Source of the DNA: Paulinella micropora
Lineage: Eukaryota; Cercozoa; Imbricatea; Euglyphida; Paulinellidae
Reading direction: 5' to 3'
Length of the DNA: 45,000 bases
NCBI GenBank assembly: GCA_019918135.1
Contig: WBZZ01002453.1
Span: 1-45,000, forward strand
Shown: piece after piece, positions 17,358 to 26,231 of the stretch
Position numbering within the stretch: position 1 is the stretch's first letter
How the letters are laid out: every line of letters begins with the position of its first letter
The notes under the pieces: generated by a model
Databases searched by the model: none
Told to the model about the DNA's origin: nothing
What the model saw: only the letters and a program-made list of their open reading frames with translations
Translations under genes and position numbers: made by a program

Positions 17358-18548
17358 TCAGCCCAACGCAACCGCGCAGGCGGCCCCGCTTAAGGACGCA
17401 GGCATATTGGTGACAAAAGTCCAGGCATTCCGGCGCTCGTCGTAGCGCTCGACAGAGGCGAGCGCTTTCCCTAATTGATCGGAGCCGCCCATCACATACA
17501 GTTCGTTGTCGAGCACGGCCGCGGCCGCGCCCGCGCGCTCCTGAAGCAGCGGCGCGATTTCCTCCCAGACGTTCAGGGCCGTGTCATAGCGCTCGACGGA
17601 AGCTAGCATTTGATCCAGCGCGTTCCGGCCGCCAAGGGCGTAAAGTTTGCGGTTGAGCACGGCACACCCGCAGCCCCACCTCGCGACCCGCAGGCGCGCC
17701 ACCTCACACCACGGGCCCCCGGGGCTGCAGCGTTCCGCATAGGCCAGGGCCCTGCTTGTGTTGCCCCTGCCCCCAAAGACGTATAACCTCTCGTCCAGCA
17801 CGCCGCCGCCGGCAAACTGCCGGGCCCTGATCATAGACGGAGGCTCGGACCAAGCCAGCGTAGTCGTGTCAAAGACCGCGACGCGTGCCAGATTATGGGT
17901 GTCGCCCGAGCCGCCGAGCAGAAAGATGGCGTTGTCGAGCGCCAGGGCCAGCGCGCCGGAACAGGGCTGCGGCAGCGGCGGCAGTCGCTCCCATTTCGCG
18001 TCCGATTGCGAGAGGTCTAGGCGCTCGACGTCTTTCAGCCCGCGCCCGCCGTCGACCCCCCCGATCGCGTACAGACATTTGCCTACGGCCGTGCCGGCGA
18101 AATGTGTGCGGGGCTTGCGGAGCTCGTCGCGTCGCGTCCAGCGGTTTTGCCCGGCGTCGTAGCAGAACGTGTGGCCCGGGCCCGGGCGGATGGTCGCGGC
18201 GGAGCCGCCAAACACGTACAAACACTCTCCCCGGGCCGGAACTCGCGTCTTTTCCCTTGAGCTCCGGCAGGAGCGCACAATGGAGAGCTCTACGAGACAA
18301 TTCTCGCGTTCCACGCCCGCTTCTACTTCCAGCGTCTCACGCGAAGATCGCAGCTCTGCCTTGTGCTTGCCGATCATTTGGCGGAGGCAGTACAGTTGGT
18401 CGCTGAGCTCCTTTTGCTCTGACTGTGAGCTCTGTTCCATGCGCAGGCACAGAGACGCGCTCTCGGCCTCCAGGGCTTCTATGTCTTGCCTGCGCTTGGC
18501 ATTCGTAGCAGTCAGCTGCTGCCGGGCCTGCGAAATTGCGCGGGACAT
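17358..18548 (-). CDS. Kelch-repeat protein with N-terminal coiled coil
   Basis: A 396-residue protein from an ATG at 18548. Residues about 1-95 are a coiled coil (many Q, E, K, L; one Cys pair). From about 108 to the end come kelch blades, each with a LYVFGG/LYAIGG/IFLLGG/LYALGG/LYVMGG strand followed by an R-Y/W pair (RWTRRDEL, KWERLPPL, VWEEIAPL, AWTFV); I count about six, enough for a full beta-propeller. There is no BTB or BACK domain, unlike the usual poxvirus kelch proteins, so it is not obviously a cullin-3 adaptor. Kelch propellers bind partner proteins. No ATG lies further upstream in frame. ATTAAA on the minus strand near 17290 may be its poly(A) signal. Confidence 0.8.
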   Translation of the reverse strand: MSRAISQARQQLTATNAKRRQDIEALEAESASLCLRMEQSSQSEQKELSDQLYCLRQMIGKHKAELRSSRETLEVEAGVERENCLVELSIVRSCRSSREKTRVPARGECLYVFGGSAATIRPGPGHTFCYDAGQNRWTRRDELRKPRTHFAGTAVGKCLYAIGGVDGGRGLKDVERLDLSQSDAKWERLPPLPQPCSGALALALDNAIFLLGGSGDTHNLARVAVFDTTTLAWSEPPSMIRARQFAGGGVLDERLYVFGGRGNTSRALAYAERCSPGGPWCEVARLRVARWGCGCAVLNRKLYALGGRNALDQMLASVERYDTALNVWEEIAPLLQERAGAAAAVLDNELYVMGGSDQLGKALASVERYDERRNAWTFVTNMPASLSGAACAVALG

Positions 18549-19265
18549 TCCTTGCCACTGGGTGCGCGTGCCTGCCTTCTTTTCCTTCTGGTCTGCATTT
18601 TATCGGGGCGATCGGCGGGACAGAAACGACAGAGAAGACAAAGAGGGGATAGTGCTTGTGCGCTCTTTTTCTTTTTCTCTGTTTCCTGTGTTTCTGCACC
18701 GGCCGGCCCCCCCCCTTACAGCTTCGCGTTTCTGTCCGGCCCCCCCCCTTTTTTTCGGTGTTTTGTGGGCCCGGACCTACGTCGTGTGGAAAACACCAGG
18801 GTGGATGCTGGCCAGCACGTGCGACTATCCCATAGAAGAAAGAAACGCCTTTCGCTAACAAAAGGTCTCGTCTTTTTTTGGGGTGTGGAGGGGGGGAAGA
18901 AACCGGGAGGGGGGGGGGGCCGGCAGTCGGTTTCTTTTCGCGGCCCCCCCCCCCCACCTCCCACTCACTACCAATTCTTTTTTTTTCTTTGCGCTCCGGT
19001 TGGGGCTTCGTCTATACCATACCCCCCTCCCTTTTTTCCCACACCCCAAGAACAAGAAAAAGAGACCGCCGGCCCCCCCCCCCTCCTCCCGGCTTCTTTC
19101 CCAGCGGAACCACTGAGCCAAAAAAAAGAAACCACATTTCTCGCAGGTCGGCCCCCCCCCTACAGCTATTTATCTCCGTTTCCTCCAAAATTCTTCTCTC
19201 TCGCGACTGTGTTCTGATTTTCTTTTCTTTGTGCTTGCAGGTTTCTGCCCCCCCGCCCCCCCCGA
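18549..19265. other. Noncoding region with C/G tracts and an acceptor-like site
   Basis: No gene supported. C runs at about 18708-18716, 18739-18747, 18945-18955, 19074-19083 and 19152-19160, G runs at 18890-18895 and 18909-18918. A long pyrimidine stretch ends in TTTGTGCTTGCAG at about 19241, a strong splice-acceptor-like sequence before the small ORF at 19266. Confidence 0.5.
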
Positions 19266-19421
19266 ATGGAGAAGCGAAGCTGGCACAGCCAGCGCCTGTT
19301 CCCAGACCTAGAGTACCAGAAGTTCAGCCTGCGAGCGGGACGGACGATTGAATTCGAATGCGGTTGTAGGCAAGACATCTTGCTCGGAAAAATGGTCTGG
19401 ACTTGCGTCTACCACCATTGA
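19266..19421 (+). CDS. Small 51-residue ORF or last exon
   Basis: ATG at 19266 to TGA at 19419-19421. The composition is protein-like (DLEYQKFSLRAG, then a C-G-C motif and aromatic residues near the end) and differs sharply from the low-complexity sequence before it. It begins about 25 bases after an acceptor-like TTGCAG, so it could be a complete small gene or the 3' exon of a spliced one. ATTAAA at about 19526 could end the transcript. No family recognised. Confidence 0.35.
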   Translation: MEKRSWHSQRLFPDLEYQKFSLRAGRTIEFECGCRQDILLGKMVWTCVYHH

Positions 19422-19549
19422 AATGTATTAATTGTTCGACGGGTTTTTCTGGGGGAGGAGTGTTGTCTCCACTCCCTGCCCACTCTCTGTACTATGAATC
19501 TCTGCTTTGAGATTTCGAATCCGCTATTAAAATTCTGTAATGTCTAGAG

Positions 19550-21118
19550 CTATTTATTGATCACTAAGCAACGCCTGTCGAGAGTTAGGCCATGCCTGTT
19601 GTCTCTCAAGTACATACCGTGAGCCTTGATTGTTGTTGCCTTGCCACTGCAACTGAGGCTGACGTTCTCTAGCTCAATATCCACAACCTGGAGTGTCTTG
19701 ATATCTTCGTCGCGGATTGAACCAGTTTCGATGCGTATGGAGGGTGTACAGAGTGACTTAAACTTGAATACCTTATCCTGGTGTATTTTGTGATCAAACC
19801 GATTATAAATCACTTCTGACGCTAGAACACGAATAACCAGGCTCGGAAGCTCGCCGCCTGTCGGTTCGGGTGTGATGGTGATCGTTGAGCCAGGTTTATC
19901 TGCATTGCCCTTGGCGTAAAAATGTTGACCACCAGCAAATTCTGCTAGTTGGATAGTGCACACCGTCTCGGGGTGGCACTTGGCCGGGGGGCACAGCGTG
20001 ATCTGGGACAAACACGTTGTATCCTTGATCGCGAGGCACGGCGTGAGCACACCTGGCGGCCAGGACCACGACAATTCCTCCAACCCTGGCAGACCCAGCG
20101 TGACGTTTGTTAGCACACCGCGAGGAAAAGCGCGGCAGATTTCCAAATGTCTTTCTGGCTGGATCAAAGGTTCGGGGCTTTGCAGCTCCATGTTGGTCAG
20201 CTTGGGGTATCTCTCGAGGCACTGGTCTAGAAAGCCCTGCCAGCCGTGTGCGGAATCTGTTTCGACATTAACCTCCGTCACTGTGAAACAGGGCAGTACC
20301 GGCAGAATAGGCAGCAATGTGAGCAAACCAAATATCTGCCTGTCCTCTTTGGATTCGGAATCGGGAGGCTTGTCGTCATTTGCATTATCACTTGCCCACA
20401 TGATAACCTCTTCACCTGTCTGTTGCTTTAGAGCACGCCGGGAAAATTTCGACACGTATCCTGGATGCAGGCTGTGGCGGCCATAGCGCCACAGGTTTTG
20501 CTGTGTGTTGAACACTTCCTGTGCATCAGGCGCAAGTTTTCCACTCGAATTTAAACTAAAGTCAGCTTGCAAGTCTTTCTCTAGCCCAGCCCAGAGCAGG
20601 TTGTCAAGCTCTCGGACCAAACTCTTGGCCTCAGCAACTTGCTTGATACCTGAGCCGTTGCGCGGCAGCAGAAACAGCGTACCACCATGGTCCGGACAGC
20701 CCCGTTGCAGATTGTAGAGTATAGTGCTAAGCACGAGGTACTTGGCCAGCACACTATCCGTAGACTGCTTAACATACATCTCGGCGTAGTGAAAGAGTCG
20801 GTGGGCCGCCTGCTCAACAATTTTAGACTCGTCGACCGGCCACAGACAGGCCACGGCCACTACCTCGAAGCCGTTCTCTGCGTTCTGTAAGCTTTGGCAC
20901 AGCAAGCTTATTTCCCCTTCGTTTAGTTGGCTCTGTGCCGTTGGGTAGAGGCAGACAACGGTTCGCTTCCCAAATCGCTTCTGCAACCCGTGGTGCCCGC
21001 CGCTGCGGCAAGGTGCGAGCTCCTGCCGCTTATTGGCCCGGCAGTCGAGGCAATATGTACATAGCTCGTTCGGTCCGTGTTTTTTCTGGTCCGCTTTCTT
21101 GCTGGGCGCCTCTGCCAT
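19550..21118 (-). CDS. Hypothetical 522-residue protein with N-terminal zinc-like cluster
   Basis: Intact frame from an ATG at 21118. The N-terminus is Lys-rich and then has C-T-Y-C-L-D-C, a later Cys and H-H, suggesting one zinc site by residue 45. The middle (about 80-230) is helical. The C-terminal half has leucine-rich stretches broken by prolines and several cysteines (for instance around CPPAKCHPETVC). I recognise no family and see no membrane segment. The stop codon overlaps AATAAA (CAATAAATAG on the coding strand). Base composition is more AT-rich than the flanking genes at 17.4 and 21.2 kb, so its origin may differ. Confidence 0.7.
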   Translation of the reverse strand: MAEAPSKKADQKKHGPNELCTYCLDCRANKRQELAPCRSGGHHGLQKRFGKRTVVCLYPTAQSQLNEGEISLLCQSLQNAENGFEVVAVACLWPVDESKIVEQAAHRLFHYAEMYVKQSTDSVLAKYLVLSTILYNLQRGCPDHGGTLFLLPRNGSGIKQVAEAKSLVRELDNLLWAGLEKDLQADFSLNSSGKLAPDAQEVFNTQQNLWRYGRHSLHPGYVSKFSRRALKQQTGEEVIMWASDNANDDKPPDSESKEDRQIFGLLTLLPILPVLPCFTVTEVNVETDSAHGWQGFLDQCLERYPKLTNMELQSPEPLIQPERHLEICRAFPRGVLTNVTLGLPGLEELSWSWPPGVLTPCLAIKDTTCLSQITLCPPAKCHPETVCTIQLAEFAGGQHFYAKGNADKPGSTITITPEPTGGELPSLVIRVLASEVIYNRFDHKIHQDKVFKFKSLCTPSIRIETGSIRDEDIKTLQVVDIELENVSLSCSGKATTIKAHGMYLRDNRHGLTLDRRCLVINK

Positions 21119-21148
21119 TTTTTTATCTTTGCTCCTCAGATTTTCTAT

Positions 21149-22297
21149 TTACTTGCCAAACACAAAACGAAACAAGAAATATTTAAAACGAGACAGGGAG
21201 AGGGGCGGAAGCGCCCGAAACACACACACAAAAAAAGCGATCGGAACTGACTCCTGCAAAATCTCCCCTTCCCCGTTCCTCCCCATCCTCCTATAATCAA
21301 CGAGCAGAAAAAAAAGGAAAGGGCCCGGGAAGTTACGGACGTTCGTCGGCGGGGCACCACTCTTGTGCCCTCGTCTCGGCGCCGGCGCGCAGGGGCAGCG
21401 AGAGTTTGAACGGTCCGTGACCGGTGGCCACTTGCAGCGCTCCAGTGCCACGTTCAGCAACCGGCACGGCCACTGTGCGGGTGCGGGGTCGCCTAGGGCA
21501 GAGACGTAGGTGGCGAGGTCTTCCCTGAAGAGCCACACGGCGGTGAGCGGGAGGGCGTCGAGCAGCAACGTGGCGCTCGGCGACTGGAGGTAGCGATCCA
21601 GCGCCCCTAACGTCAGTGGCACGGCCTCGCGGCGCAACCCCCGCGCCACCAGGTAGGCATTGTCACTGTTAGGGCACACTAGCGGCCTGACCACTACCCA
21701 TTCGGCGAAGCACAGGGGCGCCGCGGCCAGCAGCAGCTGCGTCTCTAGCGCGCAAACGCCAGTGAACCGGCAGACCAGGACCGCCCGGCTGTTCTGCAGC
21801 AAGCCCAGGGCGGCGCGGACGCCGCGCGCCAGCGTGGGCCCCCCGCCTTCGGGACCGCACGCATCGACCCACGCCAGGTTGCAGGCCAGCCGGCGCTGCT
21901 CGAGCGCTGTTCGGGCGTCCGCGCAGTGGTGGAGGTGGTGGCACTGCTCGAACCTGGACCAGAGGCGCGGGGGTTGTTTTTCCAGCGTGATGAGCAGCAC
22001 GGGCGGCGTGGCGCGCACGAGGTCCTCCGCGACCAAGGCGCTCTCGGGCCCCACCGCCAGCACGGCCTGGCGCGGGGTCGAGAGTAACTCACCGAGCACT
22101 CCGTCCAACGCGGTGTTTAGTGATGAGACGACGCCCAGCTGTGTGCGGCACGAGTCCGCATTCGCGCGCGGGTTTGTGTTGCGGCGGCACGTCGCGGCCC
22201 AGTCGTTGCGCTCCAGCGCCGCCCGGAGGTGTGTGACGAAGGCCTGGTTGCCTGGCTGCGGAGACGGGTTCCAGTGCCACGCACACACGGTCTCCAT
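21149..22297 (-). CDS. Possible FtsJ-like (cap-type) methyltransferase
   Basis: From ATG 22297 the frame gives 382 residues. Residues 78-97 resemble a Rossmann nucleotide-binding start (AVLAVGPESALVAEDL). Residues 142-152 (AWVDACGPEGG) could hold the motif IV Asp, and 171-180 (RAVLVCRFTG) aligns with the strand that carries the catalytic Lys in FtsJ enzymes but has Arg there. Residues 203-221 (VRPLVCPNSDNAYLVARGL) are close to the FtsJ end pattern KPxxSRxxNSExYLV. FtsJ enzymes methylate ribose 2'-O of RNA caps or rRNA. The resemblance is by eye; the missing Lys argues for a diverged or inactive enzyme. The last 60 residues are low-complexity and hydrophobic and may result from a late frameshift. 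A 72-base copy of its start lies at 23999-24070. Confidence 0.45.
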   Translation of the reverse strand: METVCAWHWNPSPQPGNQAFVTHLRAALERNDWAATCRRNTNPRANADSCRTQLGVVSSLNTALDGVLGELLSTPRQAVLAVGPESALVAEDLVRATPPVLLITLEKQPPRLWSRFEQCHHLHHCADARTALEQRRLACNLAWVDACGPEGGGPTLARGVRAALGLLQNSRAVLVCRFTGVCALETQLLLAAAPLCFAEWVVVRPLVCPNSDNAYLVARGLRREAVPLTLGALDRYLQSPSATLLLDALPLTAVWLFREDLATYVSALGDPAPAQWPCRLLNVALERCKWPPVTDRSNSRCPCAPAPRRGHKSGAPPTNVRNFPGPFLFFLLVDYRRMGRNGEGEILQESVPIAFFVCVFRALPPLSLSRFKYFLFRFVFGK

Positions 22298-22826
22298 CCG
22301 GCCTTTTTTTGGGTGGATGGGGGCACAAATGTTGCGAAAGAAAGGTGAACAGAGAGGGGGGGGAGGCTTGCGGGGGAGGGAAGAGAGATTGCTTTCCCTT
22401 CCCAACACCCCCCCCCCCTCCTTCAAAAAATCCTGGGGGTAGAGATATTAAGTATCCTTCCCACAAGCAACTACACAGAAAAGAAAGTGACTCAGGCGGA
22501 AACAAAAGAATAAAAGAGAGCAAAGAAAACGAAAACAAAGTAGCCAGGCTGGGGAGGAGGAGGAGAGAGAGAGAGTGAAAAATCCCCCCCGCCCCCACCC
22601 AAAACCACCCTCTCCCGCAACGCTCTCTCTCTCTCCCTGTCTGTTCAGTAGAGAAATAAATGCTGTAAATTCTACATAAACTTGAAAACTTATCTTTCTA
22701 GCGAGCAGTGACCATCATTCTCGCTGCGCTATGATACAGAAAGGGTGTAGCGCTCTGGCACCACATACATACACATGAAAGTAGAGCATTTTTAGAAACT
22801 CTGCCGAAAAAGGTAATTGCTCTTTC
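22298..22826. other. Noncoding region, purine/pyrimidine runs
   Basis: No gene supported. G8 at about 22356-22363, C8 at about 22410-22418, a purine-rich stretch 22480-22580 with (GA)n, and a (CT)n run at 22622-22634. It contains AATAAA near 22655. It serves as promoter region for the minus-strand gene and, at its right end, for the gene at 22850. Confidence 0.5.
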
Positions 22827-22834
22827 AATATAAA
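22827..22834 (+). promoter_or_regulatory. TATA box of the tandem-repeat gene
   Basis: AATATAAA about 16-23 bases before the ATG at 22850; close to the start, implying a very short leader. Confidence 0.35.
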
Positions 22835-22849
22835 CATGTTACGTAGGTC

Positions 22850-23167
22850 ATGCAGAAGCCTTGCAGGCAGCCCAACTGCGTTTCGAAAGGGTATCTTTCG
22901 GAGGCGGGGCTGGTGGAGGAACTGGGGAGCTTGAATAAAACTACTATGTCGTCGCCCTACTCGGAAGATCAGGAAGGAGCAATAGACGAATTGGAGAAGA
23001 AGTTGCTGAAGTCCTACCGCGCAGACAGCGTCCGGGCCCGGCTGGAGAAAGTACGGGCTTATCTTAAGGCCGCCAGCTCCCAGGGGTACGTGAATCCAAC
23101 GGAAAGATATGTACGGTGGGCGGCCTTTGTAGAAACACTCAAACCCGCGCTCTCGGATGCGGACTAG
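22850..23167 (+). CDS. Tandem-repeat protein, first unit
   Basis: A 105-residue frame from an ATG at 22850. After about 22 unique residues comes one copy of an 84-residue charged helical unit (EELGSLNK..., ELEKKLLKSYRADSVRARLEKV, then a W-A-A-F-V-E-T-L-K-P end). It stops at a TAG just before the second 254-bp unit. Because 254 is not a multiple of three, each added unit changes frame; the following units read in another phase. It contains GAATAAAA early in the coding repeat. No family recognised. Confidence 0.5.
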   Translation: MQKPCRQPNCVSKGYLSEAGLVEELGSLNKTTMSSPYSEDQEGAIDELEKKLLKSYRADSVRARLEKVRAYLKAASSQGYVNPTERYVRWAAFVETLKPALSDAD

Positions 23168-23680
23168 TGGGAGAACTGGGGAGCTTGAATAAAAATACTT
23201 AGTCGTCGCCCTACTCGGAAGATCAGGAAGGAGCAATGACGAATTGGAGAAGAAGTTGCTGAAGGCCTACCGCGCAGACAGCGTCCGAGCCCGGCTGGAG
23301 AAAGTACGGATTTATCTTAAGGGCACCAGCTCCAAGAGGTACGTGGATCCAGAGAAAAGATATGCAGGGTGGAAGGCCTTTGTAGAAACACTCAAGCCCG
23401 GACTCTCCGCGCGTCAACTGGAGAGAGAACTGGAGAGCTTGCCTGATGTTACGATGATGTCTCCGTACGACGAGGATCAAGTGCAAGAGATCGAAAAACT
23501 GGAGCAGAAATTGCTGAAGACCTATCGCGGCGACACTGTTCAGGAGGAGCTGAAGCCAGTATGGAAATATCTTCGGTCTAACAGTTCAAATGGTAAGATG
23601 GTCGACAAAGAAGAAAAGCTTCGGAAGTGGAAAGTGTTTGCGCAAACGCTCATGCACAGGAAACTGATGCCAGAATACTA
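22919..23680. repeat. Three tandem 254-bp repeats
   Basis: GAACTGGGGAG-type unit starts occur at 22919, 23173 and 23427, an exact 254-base spacing twice. The first two units are close copies; the third is more diverged. The second has lost one base (GCAATGACG for GCAATAGACG) and gained an in-frame stop near its start. Confidence 0.85.
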
Positions 23681-23681
23681 A
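23244..23681 (+). CDS. Tandem-repeat protein, second and third units
   Basis: A 145-codon frame covering most of repeat unit 2 and all of unit 3, in phase with each other. Each unit has the same helical layout with conserved L-E-K-K/Q-L-L-K and Y-R-x-D-x-V motifs and a W-K-x-F-x-x-T-L end. The boundary codon at 23244 is not an ATG (TTG), so this part would need a joining event with the first unit or an internal ATG. Either the gene is decaying after tandem duplication or a few indels separate it from one 270-residue three-repeat protein. Confidence 0.45.
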   Translation: MEKKLLKAYRADSVRARLEKVRIYLKGTSSKRYVDPEKRYAGWKAFVETLKPGLSARQLERELESLPDVTMMSPYDEDQVQEIEKLEQKLLKTYRGDTVQEELKPVWKYLRSNSSNGKMVDKEEKLRKWKVFAQTLMHRKLMPEY

Positions 23682-24514
23682 CTGCCTCGAGGATTTCTTC
23701 GAAGATGCAAGCGGAGCCCGCAACCTGGCAACAAGTAATCACCAAATATATAGAAGCTTCTCAGGAGAAAAGGCAGTAAAGGTTTTTTTAGTCATTAAAA
23801 AAATGTCCGAAATGTAGCAGTTTTGGCTAAGGAAAGCACGGGCGACCTTTTCTTATGCTGCGGGCCGCCACGCCAAGCTCCCCCCCCCCCTTTCTATCTC
23901 TTTTCCCTCTACTTTTCTTTTTCCCCTACCGCGCCCGCCCTCCCCCCCCCCCCCGGGGGGGTCAACAGCAAAAAAAGGGTGCTGCGAACGTTTCTTGGCC
24001 TGGCTGCGGAGACGGGTTCCAGTGCCACGCACACACGGTCTCCATCCGGCCTTTTTTGGGTGGATGGGGGGTGGGGCAGGGAAAAGGCGGGAAAAAAATG
24101 TGGCGGACAGGGAAAAGGCGGGAAGAGGCTTGCCGGGGGGGGGGGATAGATTTTACATTTCCAAACCGCCCTCCATCCCTCCCTCCTCTTTCTCTCTCTC
24201 TCTTAAAAAAACCAATACCTTCCCTTCTTTCCCCCCCCCTCGAGCGCCATCCCCCAACCAAAACTCAAACCAAAAAAAAGACTCCCCCCCCCTTGGGGGG
24301 CAGCAGCCGAACTCGCACAAAAAGACGGGAAGGGAGGCAGCGAGACCGGCGGACATAAATTTCACGGGCTGAGATTTTGAGGCGCGCAGCACAAGAAGAA
24401 AGAAAAAAGAAAGCGCTGTTGTGCGGGGAGGGAAAAGCCGCGTGTCTATCTTGTCCGGCCGTTTTCTTTTTCCTTCTGTTTCATCTGTCTTTGGTTTCTT
24501 TTGCTCAGGACACG
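23682..24514. other. Noncoding region with C tracts, a copied gene start and an acceptor-like site
   Basis: No intact gene. C and G runs at about 23881-23890, 23942-23960, 24136-24146 and 24286-24300, the copied gene start at 23999-24070 (separate entry) and (TC)n at about 24190-24204. A 60-base pyrimidine-rich tract ends in CTTTTGCTCAG (to about 24508), acceptor-like, seven bases before the ATG at 24515. Confidence 0.5.
23999..24070 (-). pseudogene. 72-bp copy of the start of the FtsJ-like gene
   Basis: Identical to 22251-22323 except for one T missing from a T7 run. It includes the upstream sequence, the ATG and the first 15 or so codons of the gene at 21149-22297, in the same minus orientation. 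The reading frame then runs into unrelated sequence. A recent small duplication or recombination product. Confidence 0.75.
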
Positions 24515-25000
24515 ATGTCGGAGGCCGACCACGATTCCAGACTCAAAGAGACGGGCCGCCGCAAAAAGAGGCGCCATCAGAGCCCCCCCCCGCCCGAGCA
24601 GCAGCCCTCCTTCCAGGCGAACGCCCCGGAGGTCTCCAACGATGTGCAAGGAGCGCCCGTGGCCGAGAGCCCGAGCCTGACAGAAGAACTCAGCAAGCTT
24701 TGCTTGGCTATTACCGAAAGTTTGGCCACACCAGAAGGACAGGCCAGTGTTATCCGCAAGTCAGCGCAGATCCGGCAGGGCCTCGAATCCTTACGGGGCC
24801 TAATCACCCTTTGTCACCGGCTGCTGAGCCTCGCTAGCTGCTTGCAGGAGCCTAGCGTAACCAAGGCAAACGCACGGGCGTTGGTGTTCAAAGCCAGGCT
24901 GGCACTGTGCGAGATCCAGCGCGACGGGATAGCCGAGGAGATGCGGGAGGCGCTGGCCAGACTTGCTTCTTCGTTAGTGCAAACCACGGGAGACCGTTAG
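24515..25000 (+). CDS. Small nuclear-like hypothetical protein
   Basis: A 161-residue protein from ATG 24515. Residues about 14-22 are a basic cluster (GRRKKRRH), a likely nuclear localisation signal, followed by a proline-rich stretch encoded in part by a C8 run. Residues 55-160 are predicted helical with regular leucines (LTEELSKLCLAITESL, LRGLITLCHRLLSLASCL). The ATG follows a long pyrimidine tract ending in CAG, so a 5'-UTR intron is likely. AATAAA follows the stop by about 35 bases. No family recognised. Confidence 0.65.
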   Translation: MSEADHDSRLKETGRRKKRRHQSPPPPEQQPSFQANAPEVSNDVQGAPVAESPSLTEELSKLCLAITESLATPEGQASVIRKSAQIRQGLESLRGLITLCHRLLSLASCLQEPSVTKANARALVFKARLALCEIQRDGIAEEMREALARLASSLVQTTGDR

Positions 25001-25035
25001 CAACATGAGTGAAAGACATTTTTCTTTTAAGAACA

Positions 25036-25041
25036 AATAAA
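25036..25041 (+). terminator. Poly(A) signal
   Basis: AATAAA about 35 bases after the stop of the preceding gene. Confidence 0.5.
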
Positions 25042-25277
25042 AAGGCCACAACATTTCACTAGTACGGCTTGCCACTCGGGGCGCGGCCGGTCGTAATCGC
25101 AGAAAGGTCTGGGGTAACGAGCCACGCGGCGAGCACTGCCCTGCCGGCCGGCCGGGCTGTGGCGGCGCCCGCCCCGGCGGTCCGAGGACCGCCTGTTAGA
25201 CCGCCGGGGCCTCCGCCACCGTCCCGCGGGCGCTGCTGTGGCGGCAGGAGGAGGAGCAGGAGGGGGCGCGGGGGCTA

Positions 25278-25580
25278 CTACCGTCGGCGGGCTTTCCGGC
25301 GCAAGGGGAGGGCTCTTTTCGTCGGCAGAAGGTGACCGCCTCTTTCTTCTTCGCCAGCACCTGTCCTCCCAGGCATCGTCGTCCGAGCTGACCGGCGCTG
25401 GCGGGGGGCTTGCAAGAACCTCTGTACATCACTGAGTAAAAGTTTGTGTTCACGAGTGCTGTCTTCAAGCTTTCGTAGCTCTTCTGCCAGCCGGCGTGCT
25501 AGTTGCTCTATCTGGTTACGGTGGTCCACGAGCCCGGGGCGCGCTGTGGTGCTGGCGATCGGCGTAGTGTGCTGCCACAA
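25278..25580 (-). CDS. Possible coiled-coil protein, start unresolved
   Basis: A 100-codon frame with a clear heptad segment (NQIEQLARRLAEELRKLED and onward to DVQRFL) and a basic tail. No ATG precedes the coil in this frame; the boundary codon is TTG. The opposite strand (25069-25335) has an Arg/Gly-rich frame, also without ATG. The coil makes the minus strand more likely to be real, perhaps as a spliced exon. Confidence 0.3.
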   Translation of the reverse strand: MWQHTTPIASTTARPGLVDHRNQIEQLARRLAEELRKLEDSTREHKLLLSDVQRFLQAPRQRRSARTTMPGRTGAGEEERGGHLLPTKRALPLRRKARRR

Positions 25581-26231
25581 ACACGTGGGCAGGACAAGAG
25601 ATCTTTTTTTTCTTTTCTTTTGCTTGCCGGTAAAAAAAAAGACTTAACACTTCTTTTCAAGGGGGGGAGGAAAGAAATAGAGGGGGCATTAGAAAAAAGA
25701 CGGGAGGGGCCAAAAAAAAAAAAGCAAATTTCGCAAACCTTGGGAGCAAAGGACGGGAGGGGGTCGAAGCGTGGGGGAATGAATGGGGGGGGGGGGCCGA
25801 AGGTGTGGGGGAAAGTGGGGGGTGGCTTTTTTTTCTTGGCTGTCTGTTTCCCCCCCCCCCCCCCCCTCTCCGCCTTCGGCCCCCCCCCCACAAAAAACAA
25901 AAAGGCCGGCCCCCCCCTCCCAACAAATGCAGAAATCGTCTTTGCCGTGGGCCTGCTGCATTTCCTTCCCTCCCGCCCCCAACCCAAAAGCCCGGGCAAT
26001 TCGCTCCTTTTCTTCTCCCTCCCTTCCTTCTTTCCCCCGGGCCCCACCACTCTTTCCCCCCCCCCCCTTCCTTTGCACTCTCGGCAGCCGGAGCTCTCTT
26101 GGAGTGCTCTAGCGGTTTTTCTTTGGTACTCGCAATTCTCTAGCGCTTGCCCCTCGTGCTCTCTCTCTCTCTCTCTCGCCAGAGGGCTCTCTTAGCTAGT
26201 CTTGGTCCAAGGGGGAAAACAAAATCAATTC
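25581..26231. other. Noncoding region rich in G and C runs
   Basis: No gene supported. G10 at about 25787-25796, C16-17 at about 25851-25867, C runs at 25880-25888 and 26056-26066, and (TC)n at about 26158-26177 ending in CGCCAG (acceptor-like). It leads into the ATG at 26232. Confidence 0.5.

Noticed and set aside
25069..25335. Arg/Gly-rich plus-strand frame resembling a protamine-like core protein
   Set aside because: Starts at TTG without ATG, and the arginines are complementary to the coiled-coil frame on the other strand; not enough support.
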